A stretch of 64,000 nt of DNA from Bufo bufo (Eukaryota > Chordata > Amphibia > Anura > Bufonidae), in assembly GCF_905171765.1 (NCBI RefSeq), contig NC_053390.1:513405565-513469564 (forward strand), given 5' to 3'. Each line of letters starts with the position of its first letter. Within the stretch, counting starts at the first letter, position 1. Positions 55,951-64,000 of the stretch are shown here, in pieces. A model generated the notes under the pieces. It saw only the letters and a list, made by a program, of their open reading frames with translations. It ran no database searches and was not told where the DNA came from. The position numbers and the translations under genes were made by a program.

Positions 55951-56033
55951 CTGTGTACTTTATTTGCGCATACACTTACAAAACCTGCGCTACTGTACGT
56001 GTGAGATACTTGCAAGCATATATCCCATTTAAA

Positions 56034-58978
56034 ATGCTCAAGGCGAGCAGTAAGGGACAGGGAAGTGGCCGTGCTGCTGATCCACTATACCTAGCTTCAT
56101 GTCTTAGTTTGCAGGGCGGTGCAGGACACCACTTTCGAAGTGCGACCAGGTGGTCAGTTGGATTGCAGCAGATAATGCTTCCAGTCGATTAAGCACCACC
56201 CTGTCTTTCACAAAGTCCAGTCTCAGTAGCCAAAAGTCTGCTCAACAGAATCCTCACCCTGATACTCCTTCCTCCCAACATGGAGAGTCTTGGGAAACAA
56301 GTGATCCCACACTTGGATATTCCGAGGAACTCTTTTCATCACCATTCCTTGATTTGGGCCTCTCGACAAGCCCGCTTGAAGAGGGACATGAGGAGAAATT
56401 GTGCCCTGATTCAAAAACTCTTGAGTATCCACAGTCACAAGAAGATGACGGTGGGGAAATTAGTTTGTCACGAGGTGGATGATGATGATGAGACACAGTT
56501 GCCAATAAGTCAACCGCAATTAGTGTCTCAAGAGGTTCATGATGAGGATGAGACAGAGTTGTAAATAACTGAGGTTGTTAGGTGAACAAGTCAGGAGGAT
56601 GACCAGAGTGAGGAAGTGGAAGAGGAGGTGCTGGATGATGAAGTCACTGACCCAACCTGGGAAGGTGGCAAGCCGAGCGAGGAGAGCAGTACAGAGGGGG
56701 AGGGATATGCAGCACCGCAACAGGCTGGAAGAGGCAGTGGGGTGGCAAAAGGGAGAAGGCGGGCCACACCAAACAGGCCCGCAACTGTTCTCCGGAGCAC
56801 CTCCTTGTGGCAATCTCCCTTGCCAAGAGGTAGGTGTTCCACAGTCTGGTGCATTTTTGCGGAAAGTGCGAACGATAAAAGAATTGTCATTTGCAACCTG
56901 TGCCGTACCAAAATGAGCATGGGCGTGAACATTAGCAACCTCACCACCACCAGCATGATCCGCCACATGGCATCAAAGCACCCTAATAGGTGGGCCGAAT
57001 GCCTGGGTCCACAACCAGTGTCTGCGGGTCACACCACTGCCTCCTCTTCCCCTGTGTTATGTGCTGGCCAATCCCCTGTCCAAGACGAAGGCCCGGATGC
57101 CTCCCGCCATGCACCTGGATCTCTGCAAGCACCATCAGCTAGCACATCCACTTCTGTGTCCCAGCGCAGTGTACAGATGTCTATACCCCAGGCCTTTGAA
57201 CGAAAGCGCAAATACCCAGGCACCCACCCACAGACCATAGCATTAAATGCGCATCTTTCCAAATTGCTGGCCCTGGAAATGTTGCCATTTAGGCTTGTGG
57301 ACACTGAGGCTTTCCACAGCCTGATGGAGGCAGCTGTCCCGCGGTACTCTGTCAATATTTTTCACGGTGTGCAGTCCCAGCCTTACACCAGCATGTGTCC
57401 CGTAACATCACCCATGCCCTGACCAACGCAGTTATTGGGAAGATCCACTTAATGACTGACACATGGACAAGTGCTTTTGGCCAGGGATGCTACATTTCCC
57501 TGATGGCACACTGGGTGAACATTGTGGAGACCAGGAGCGAGTCGTACCCTGGGATGGCACAGGTGCTACCGACACCAAGGATTGCGGGCCCAACTTTCAT
57601 CAGGGTTTCCGCCAGCACCTATGTTAGTGGCTGCAACCCCCCTTCTCATCCTCTGCCTCCTCCTCCACTTCCACCTCTGAATTCTCATCTTGCAGCACCA
57701 GTCAGCCATCAGTCAGCTTCCGCCGGTCTGGCAATGCTGCACTGCTTGCAATTGCCAGCTCACCGACTGTTGTGCGACGTGAGCACACGCTGGAACTCCA
57801 CGTTCCACATGTTGGCCAGGCTTTGTGAGCAGCAGAGGGCAGTTGTGGAATACCAGCTGCAACATGGTTGTCGCCTTTCCAGTCAGCTTCCGCTCTTCAC
57901 AAGCGACAAGTGGGCATTGATATCTGACCTCTGTGAGTTTTTACGCAACTTTGAGGAATCAACACAGATGGTGAGTGGCGATAATGCTATTATCAGCGTA
58001 ACCATCCCACTTCTGTGTCTACTCAAAAACTTGCTGCTCACAATTAAGGTGGACGCTTTGCATGTGGAAGAGGTGGAAATGGGTGAAGACAGTACACAGG
58101 GTGATAGCCAGACCATCCTCAGTTCGTCTTCTCAGCGCAAATTGGATAATAATGAGGAGGAGGAGGAGCAGGAGACGGTTGCCTCCGCTACAGAGAGTAG
58201 TACCCATTGAATTTTTTTTCCATCTGTTCAGTGTGGATGGGTAGAAGAGGAGGAAGAGGATGAGGAGATTGAGAGTCATGCTCCTGATGAGGACAGCGAA
58301 GTATTGTCTGTTGGGACTCTGGCACACATGGCTGACTTTATGTTAGGCTGCCTTTCCCGTTACCCTCACGTTGTATGCATTGTGGCCAACACCAATTACT
58401 GGTTGTTCACCCTTCTCGACCCCCGCTACAAAGAGAACTTCTTATCTCTGATTCCTGTGGTGGAGAGGACGAGCAAAATGGTGCAATACCAGAAGGTCCT
58501 TGTGGAAAAATTGCAGAGTACGTAGTTCCTTGGCCAACCGAGGAGGGGAGACGAGGGGAACACACAGCAGTCCAACAGAGGCAGGGCAACACTCTCCAAG
58601 GCCTGGGACAGTTTTATGACACCATGCCAGCACCCTCAACCTGATGCGCGGCCTAGTGTCACAAGGAGTGAAAAAAATTGGAAGATGGTGGAGTACGTAG
58701 CAGACCGTGTCAGCGTCCTCAGTGATCCCTGTGTGCCTTACAACTATTGGGTGTCTAAGATGGACACGTGGGACGAACTGGTGCTCTACGCCTTGGAGGT
58801 GCTGGCCTGCCCTGCCGCCAGCATTTTGTCAGAGCATGTATTTAGTGCTGCTGGGGGCATAATAACTGATAAGCGCATCCACCTGTCAACTGAAAATGCT
58901 GACTGGTTGACTCTTATAAAAATGAACAAGGCCTGTATTGCCCCTGACTTCTTTACTCCACCAAAAGAAAGCGGCTGA
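56034..58978 (+). pseudogene. hAT transposase with BED zinc finger, frameshifted
   Basis: The likely start is ATG 56034 (MLKASSKGQGSG). An acidic N-terminal region follows in shifting frames up to ~56700. A BED finger spans about 56830-56985 (STVWCIFAE, VICNLCRTK with the CxxC pair, MIRHMASKH with the histidines). The transposase core starts PFRLVDTEAFHSLMEAAVPR at ~57285, shifts frame near 57400, and continues HLMTDTWTSAFGQGCYISLM (first catalytic Asp region) and CDVSTRWNSTFHMLARL. A stop lies at 58208, LLDPRYKENF is near 58420, and the C-terminal hATC dimerisation region is 58616-58978 (ALEVLACPAASILSEHVFSA, with the catalytic Glu). At least four frame breaks or stops make it inactive. The domain order matches the ZBED-related hAT group. 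The T-rich tract before CAG at 58212-58239 could mimic a splice acceptor, so one break might be an intron; I consider decay more likely. Confidence 0.92.
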
Positions 58979-59134
58979 ACTTAAAGGTACTCTAAATGTG
59001 GCTTTTATGGTGTATTGAATACACTGTATTCCCATGCACCCCTTCCACCACTATAAAGGGTAAGGGTATATGGTTCATTCTCCCTTTTCTATTCCCCCTC
59101 CTCTTCCATCATATCAACATGCTTATTAGGCTGC

Positions 59135-59730
59135 CCTCACTTCTAATGTTTTAGAGGGTCGGCTCAGCAGCGGGTCCTCACCCATAATGTTTTAGAGGGT
59201 CACCAGCAGGCCCTCACCCATAATGTTTTTGAGGGTCAACAAAAGGCCTTCAACCATAATGTTTTAGATGGTCAGCTCAGCAGCAGACCCTCACCCCTAA
59301 ATTTTTAGATGGTCAGCTCGGTATAAGGCCCTAGCCCACAACATTTTTTAGATGGTCAGCTCGGCAGCAGACCCTGACCCCTAATCTTTTAGATGGTCAG
59401 ATCAGCAGCAGGCCTTCACCCCTTATGTTTTAGAGGGTCACCAGCAGGCCCTTGCTCGAAATGTTTTTGAGGGTCACCAGCAGGCTATTAATCATAATTT
59501 TTCAAGGGTATGTATGATGCCCTCCTTTTTGTGTAATAAAGGGTGTATTGGAGTGCCGGTTCCTTGCAATTTTTGGCAGCCCTTTCACTTAGTTCATAGG
59601 CTTTATGAGTGTAGGAGTCCCACTACCTGAACAATTTTACCACAATGTGAATGAGGCCCTCCTTTATGTGATATACAGGTTGTATCGGAGTGCCTCTTCC
59701 TTGTAATTTTTGGCAGCTCTTGCACTTTAT
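59135..59730. repeat. Subterminal tandem repeats in the hAT 3' region
   Basis: Nine or ten units of 35-42 bp built on TAATGTTTTAGAGGGTCA with CAGCAGGCCCTCACCCA lie between 59135 and 59515. A ~130 bp duplication (GTATTGGAGTGCC, TTCCTTGCAATTTTTGGCAG) spans 59515-59730. They mirror the repeated 5' region and may bind transposase. Confidence 0.85.
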
Positions 59731-60255
59731 ATACAGGAAATAATGTTTCCTAACAATTTTTCCTCTAAAATCGATTTTAGCTTCGGTTTTGTGCGTATTA
59801 TTGTCAGTCTGTAAAAGTGGCGTACTACTCGGACAACATCATTCCTAGCAGCGACCTGGGAGTCCAAGATGCATCCAGACATCCTCCCCATGCTGTTCCC
59901 GAACCATTTCAGTGGTGTTTCCATCATTTTCTGACCTTTTCCTATGAACCAGACACCCTCCCCTCTTCAGAGCAGGGGGTGCCTAGTTTAATGCTCGGGT
60001 TCTCCCATTGGCTTTCATTGTGCATAGAGCACCTAAGCATCCCAAAATATTCTACTCGAGCACCCGAGCACTTTGGTGCTCGACCAACACTAGTCAGGAA
60101 GTATTGTACCGAATTGCAAGGTATCCTGTGTAATTTTTATTTTTTCAAGTGTTTCAGACATACTCTATCTCTCTATCTAACTATATAAAATGTGCTGTTT
60201 TTTTCTGGTGAAATAAACGTACACTTTTCTTGGACGTGCCGTGGAATCTTGTCAG

Positions 60256-60285
60256 TCTATCTATCTATCTATCTATCTATCTAAA

Positions 60286-60337
<52 letters not shown>
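60256..60337. repeat. (CTAT)n microsatellite
   Basis: About 20 tetranucleotide units with one AAAT interruption. Further short TATC tracts lie at 60451-60487 and 60718-60742. Confidence 0.97.
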
Positions 60338-60339
60338 CT

Positions 60340-60450
60340 CCAAAGACATACTGATAGGGAACTTAGATTATGAGCCACATTGGGGACTGCTTGATGCTAA
60401 TGTCTGTAAAGCGCTGCGGAATATGTCAGCACTATATAAGTGCACAAAAT
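60340..60450. repeat. Tail-like fragment of an interspersed repeat
   Basis: AGATTATGAGCCACATTGGG, then GTAAAGCGCTGCGGAATATG and CACTATATAAGTG, resembles the 3' tail of a dispersed amphibian repeat often followed by a simple repeat. The parent class is not established from this fragment. Confidence 0.4.
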
Positions 60451-60487
60451 CTATCTATCTATCTCTATGTCTATATCTATCTATCTA

Positions 60488-60700
60488 AAAATGGAAAAAG
60501 AGGCAGCATGCCAAAAATAAGTGAAACAAGTGGATGTCTTTATTCACCCATGTATCAGCATGGGTAAATAAAGACATCCACTTTTTTCATGTATTTTTGG
60601 AGTGCTACCACTTTTTCCTTTTTTATATACGGAGGATCTTGGTCCCCAATCACTGGAGGGATTGCACCCAACCTATACTAGTGTTCTGCTTTTTGCTTTC
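60488..60700. mobile_element. Inverted-repeat element (copy D) in TATC repeats
   Basis: The left arm GGAAAAAGAGGCAGCATGCC with GTGGATGTCTTTATTCACCC is mirrored by GGGTAAATAAAGACATCCAC and GGAGTGCTACCACTTTTTCC (60488-60623). The GGGTAAATAAAG block matches GGGTGAATAAAA in copy A. The following ~75 bp (GGAGGATCTTGGTCCCCAAT...) are unpaired. It sits between TATC tracts. Confidence 0.55.
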
Positions 60701-60742
60701 TATATCTATCTACGGGTATCTATCTATCTATCTATCTATCTA

Positions 60743-60878
60743 CAGATGTAGCCAGCGTTTTCTTGACTGGGTTAACATGTCAACTCATCAAAATTACATT
60801 ATACTAAAAGAAGAAATAGTGTTGAGTTGACCGCCCTGGCACCCCTTGCTGGGGTCAAGATAACACTAGCTACATCTG
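60743..60878. mobile_element. Small palindromic MITE, CAGATGTAGC ends
   Basis: It starts CAGATGTAGCCAGCGTTTTC and ends GATAACACTAGCTACATCTG, with inverted ends and TCTTGAC / GTCAAGA pairing inside. Flanks are TATC-rich, which hides the target duplication. Non-coding. Confidence 0.7.
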
Positions 60879-60889
60879 TATTTATCTTA

Positions 60890-61064
60890 TGGGGTCATTT
60901 ATCAAACTGGTGTAAAGTAGAACTGGCTTAGTTGCCTATAGCAGCCAATCAGATTCCACCTTTCATTTTCCAAAGGAGCTGTGAAATATGAAAGGTGGAA
61001 TCTGATTGGTTGCTATGGGCAACTAAGCCAGTTCTACTTTACACCAGTTTGATAAATGACCCCA
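60890..61064. mobile_element. Palindromic MITE, 'AACCAATCAGA' family, best copy
   Basis: It starts TGGGGTCATTTATCAAACTG and ends CAGTTTGATAAATGACCCCA. The arms, through AAAGTAGAACTGGCTTAGTT and CCTTTCATTTTCC, are nearly perfect complements. It is the cleanest of four copies in this window. Confidence 0.9.
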
Positions 61065-62059
61065 ATAATATGCTGAATAAAACAGTTTCGGAGGACAAGA
61101 AGGATGTAGATGTCTTTTCAGCGATCAAAGCACTGTTTGCATGATGGCATGCACTTGTAAATATCTATTTGCATAAGGGCAGAATGAACTTGAAAAGAGA
61201 AGTATTTTGCCAGGCAGCCCATTCTACTTAACATGATATGATAATGCACATAAAGATTAGGAGGAGGAAGTCACTCCTACGTTTGGACTTGTCTCTGGAA
61301 CTTTCAGTTCTACATACCAGTAAAACAAATGGTTTTAAAATGCCCATACATGTCTGACAGCGAACAAATAAGTTGTCATGTTTGCTTGTACCAATTGCCT
61401 GCATCTTAAACTTAGTGTCATTAGTTCACTTTAGTGTTATGACGAATGTTTTTTTAACCTTTGAAATACTGAGTACCAAACTGGTACAAAAAGATTTGAG
61501 TCCACGCTTCTGGCTCAATTTACAGGTACATTTACCAGAAGAAATAACAATGAACTGCCTGTACTGCAGTATATGGCACAAATTACAGTTCTGGGTTTAA
61601 GATAACCATCCCAGGAAGCTTCTGTAAATCCAGGATATAGATTAGATATTAGAGTGGCTGACTTTAAGCCATTAATCTATTTCTCCACGCATGTTAGCAG
61701 GCCGTGACAAATTAAGACATTCCCACAGATCTAACATAACTGTTCATTTTCAGGAAGATCGCTGAAAGGCATTAGGCAGTACATTTACATATTACTACAC
61801 TGGCGCACGTTCAGTCAAGGTCAGTACTGGAGTAAAGTACATTAGACCCACCAGAGAAGGTGACCCTGACGGTCTTCCTCTATCTCTACAAGCATGTACA
61901 CATCCACTTTATTGTTGCTGTTATTGCACCTACTTGACATCATCTGTCATTCTATCTTTATCTTCACACAACCTTTAATAATCTATAAGGTTACTAGGCT
62001 TTGTTTATTGGAACAGGCTAACAATGAAAAAAAACTATAAAATAGTATAAAAAAGAAAG
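61065..62059. other. Unassigned sequence
   Basis: No gene, RNA or structured repeat that I can support. Confidence 0.4.
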
Positions 62060-62575
62060 TTAAAGGGGTTGTCTCATTAAAAATAAATTTTTCAAACAAG
62101 CACCTGGATCTGAAAACTTTTGCAACTGCATGTAATTAAAATGTCAGTATAGTTATGCAATAAAATGTATCTGTACAGCGCCGCTTGCTGTTTGTTATTT
62201 TCCTTAGGGCTGTATTACACCAACTGTACAATCAGACCAATAGTTGGTGTGTATACCAAAAGATCTGTGTGTGTCATAGGCCATCTAACCAATGATTGGT
62301 CAGAAAGTCTGTTCCATCCTTCATCTACCATCAGCCCTATTTACTGTTAGAAGCTGAGACAGTTATAGAGAGAGAGCTGCAGCAGAAAGGACATCTCCAC
62401 TTAGTAAGAACATGCCCCCTGAGCCACCAGCATGAAAGAAACCAAGCTGAGCAATTGGAGCAATAAATGGGGAGATCTCTGGATCCATGTCCAGGGCTGG
62501 TTCTAGTTTGGTTACGAAGACATTTAATATACTATGTCCATTATTTTTTTTATATCAGTCATATTTCCCCTTTAA
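62060..62575. mobile_element. TTAA-type MITE (508 bp), partly decayed
   Basis: TTAA (62060-62063) precedes AGGGGTTGTCTCATTA, and GTCATATTTCCCCT precedes TTAA (62572-62575). Only the AGGGG / CCCCT tips are clearly inverted, so the assignment is weaker than for the palindromic copies. No gene inside. Confidence 0.5.
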
Positions 62576-62943
62576 GACATGCTAACATATTTTGCAATTT
62601 TAAAAAAAAGTCAGCGATATACACTAAACATTTCTAATAGAAGAAAGGGAATCTTTGAACCTCTAAACAGGCTTAGATATTATTGTATCTAAAGCTATTA
62701 CCTATGATTTATTATGTTTGATATGCCTTATACAAATAAAATCATCCAATATCTTAGAACCACAAATAAACTGTTTTAGCTCGGGACCTGTTTAACAGCT
62801 TGTGGGGCCACCAAAAATAAACGAGAGGTCCCGAAAAAAGGTGTATAATATTGATAACCTGTATCATCATGTTATATGCATGTAGCTGATCCTTCAAAGA
62901 ACCTAAAATAGTTATAATAGCTCTTTTATCTTCCATGTGAAAT
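62576..62943. other. Unassigned sequence
   Basis: AT-rich with no gene or repeat structure seen. Confidence 0.4.
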
Positions 62944-64000
62944 TACACTGCTCAAAAAAATAAAGGGAACACAAAAATAACACATCCTAGATCTGAATTA
63001 ATTAAATATTCTTCTGAAATACTTTGTTCTTTACATAGTTGAATGTGCTGACAACAAAATCACACAAAAATTAAAAAATGGATATCAAATTTTTCAACCC
63101 ATGGAGGTCTGGATTTGGAGTCACACTCAAAATTAAAGTGGAAAAACACACTACAGGCTGATCCAACTTTGATGTAATGTCCTTAAAACAAGTCAAAATG
63201 AGGCTCAGTAGTGTGTGTGGCCTCCACGTGCCTGTATGACCTCCCTACAACGCCTGTGCATGCTCCTGATGAGGTGGCGAACAGTCTCCTGAGGGATCTC
63301 CTCGAAGACCTGGACTAAAGCATCTGCCAACTCCTGGACAGTCTGTGGTGCAATGTGACGTTGATGGATAGAGCGAGACATGATGTCCCAGATGTGCTCA
63401 ATTGGATTCAGGTCTGGGGAACGGGCGGGCCAGTCCATAGGATCAAGGCCTTCGTCTTGCAGGAACTGCTGACACACTCCAGCCACATGAGGTCTAGCAT
63501 TGTCTTGCATTAGGAGAAACCCAGGGCCAACCGCACCAGCATATGGTCTCACAAGGGGTCTGAGGATCTCATCTCGGTACCTAATGGCAGTCATGCTACC
63601 TCTGGCGAGCACATGGAGGGCTGTGCGACCCTCCAAAGAAATGCCATCCCACACCATTACTGACCCAATGCCAAACCGGTCATGCTGGAGGATGTTGCAG
63701 GCAGCAGAACGTTCTCCACGGCGTCTCCAGACTCTGTCACATCTGTCACATGTGCTCAGTGTGAACCTGCTTTCATCCGTGAAGAGCACAGGGCACCAGT
63801 GGTGAATTTGCCAATCTTGGTGTTCTCTGGCAAATGCCAAACGTCCTGCACGGTGTTGGGCTGTAAGCACAACCCCCACCTGTGGACGTCGGGCCCTCAT
63901 ATCACCCTCATGGAGTCTGTTTCTGACCGTTTGAGCAGACACATGCACATTTGTGGCCTGTTGGAGGTCATTTTGCAGGGCTCTGGCAGTGCTCCTCCTG
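62944..64000 (-). mobile_element. Tc1/mariner-like element, runs off the right edge
   Basis: The terminus CACTGCTCAAAAAAATAAAG starts at 62946, preceded by TA (62944-62945). It holds a transposase gene on the minus strand from 63205 to beyond the window. The other end lies outside. I recognise this terminus as that of a Tc1 group widespread in fishes, frogs and lampreys. Confidence 0.93.
63205..64000 (-). CDS. Tc1-like transposase, DD34E, 5' part beyond the window
   Basis: This enzyme would cut and rejoin the transposon ends at TA sites in the nucleus. The frame is open from the window edge (reading RRSTARALQNDLQQATNVHV) to a stop at 63205-63207, about 264 visible codons; the start and most of the DNA-binding domain lie outside. 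The catalytic triad is present: CPVLFTDESRF (first Asp), FLLMQDNARPHVAG (second Asp) and SPDLNPIEHIWD (Glu), with exactly 34 residues between the second Asp and the Glu. Near the middle VMVWDGIS has Asp where VMVWGGIS is usual in this family. No stop or frameshift interrupts the visible part, unlike the other Tc1-like copies here. Activity cannot be judged without the missing part. Confidence 0.92.
   Translation of the reverse strand, partial: RRSTARALQNDLQQATNVHVSAQTVRNRLHEGDMRARRPQVGVVLTAQHRAGRLAFAREHQDWQIHHWCPVLFTDESRFTLSTCDRCDRVWRRRGERSAACNILQHDRFGIGSVMVWDGISLEGRTALHVLARGSMTAIRYRDEILRPLVRPYAGAVGPGFLLMQDNARPHVAGVCQQFLQDEGLDPMDWPARSPDLNPIEHIWDIMSRSIHQRHIAPQTVQELADALVQVFEEIPQETVRHLIRSMHRRCREVIQARGGHTHY

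Larger units (their letters stand above)
55126..60100 (+). mobile_element. Full-length hAT transposon (4.96 kb) with 8 bp TSD
   Basis: The element 55134-60092 starts TAGTGTTGGGCAAGAATGCT and ends TTGGTGCTCGACCAACACTA (inverted ends of ~14 bp with two mismatches). The perfect target duplication GTCAGGAA lies at 55126-55133 and 60093-60100. From left to right: inverted subterminal motif (GCTCGAGCACGATGC), tandem repeats (55330-55950), transposase gene in pieces (56034-58978), 3' tandem repeats (59135-59730), right terminus with CTCGAGCACCCGAGCACTTTGG. The organisation is that of an autonomous hAT copy that has lost its reading frame. Confidence 0.95.

Noticed and set aside
58205..58245. An intron in the hAT transposase gene (T-rich tract followed by CAG)
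   Set aside because: No convincing donor site was found upstream at the right phase, and the same gene has several other frame breaks, so simple decay explains it better.
60340..60450. A tRNA-derived SINE
   Set aside because: No A-box/B-box pair could be identified around the GCGCTGCGGAATATG tail, so only a generic repeat tail is reported.
1..64000. Prokaryotic features (operons, ribosome binding sites, integrases, attachment sites)
   Set aside because: Base composition, microsatellites, LINE and MITE content are clearly those of a vertebrate genome.

Overview
The window looks like a piece of a vertebrate nuclear genome, most probably an anuran amphibian. It is AT-rich and dense with transposons. 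It combines Tc1/mariner, hAT, PIF/Harbinger-like and TTAA-targeting (piggyBac/Kolobok-like) elements, a CR1-like LINE, solo LTRs and many palindromic MITEs. Several families (the one with AACCAATCAGATTCCACCTT and the ones with AGGGAACCTGTCA or AGGGAGTCTGTCACC ends) are ones I associate with frog genomes; this is recognition from memory, not a search. I found no host exon, tRNA, rRNA, CRISPR or prokaryote-type gene, so the window is most simply intergenic or intronic DNA.

Layout. 0-9 kb: scattered hAT-like and TTAA MITEs and a 1.7 kb hAT foldback at 2791-4513. 9-13.2 kb: a TTAA foldback, a 192 bp hAT MITE, and a 51 bp minisatellite split by a Tc1-like element. 13.7-17.1 kb: a long non-coding repeat (family K) with ~300-350 bp sub-repeats, interrupted by an LTR-like insertion. 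17.2-20.7 kb: two TTAA palindromic MITEs, a hAT-like element (family E) and a foldback. 22.2-31 kb: a 26 bp minisatellite, a second family K copy holding a PIF-like MITE, then three Tc1-like elements and one element of unknown class, mostly separated by (TA)n runs, plus an almost perfect 206 bp palindrome. 31-49 kb: more hAT-type foldbacks, a 17 bp TSD-flanked inverted repeat, a decayed Tc1 relic, TTAA MITEs and quieter sequence. 49-51.3 kb: a CR1-like LINE fragment interrupted by a foldback insertion with a 16 bp target duplication. 51.7-53.2 kb: a solo LTR with 5 bp TSD and a nested pair of MITEs. 55.1-60.1 kb: a full-length hAT element with a frameshifted BED finger/transposase gene, subterminal tandem repeats and a perfect 8 bp TSD. 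60-64 kb: TATC microsatellites, small MITEs and, at the right edge, a Tc1-like transposase gene whose visible part is intact.

What works together. The only protein-coding capacity is transposon-borne. The rightmost Tc1-like transposase keeps an open DD34E catalytic core. The hAT transposase has all its domains but several frame breaks. Many non-autonomous elements carry hAT-type ends (TAGNGNTGAGC-like, 8 bp TSDs) or TTAA-flanked ends and must have been moved in trans. Nested insertions give a clear relative order of activity. The most unusual items are the inverted-repeat elements with a 'hairpin-GAAACG' motif and long (16 bp) target duplication, which I tentatively compare with Penelope-like retroelements and hammerhead ribozymes.
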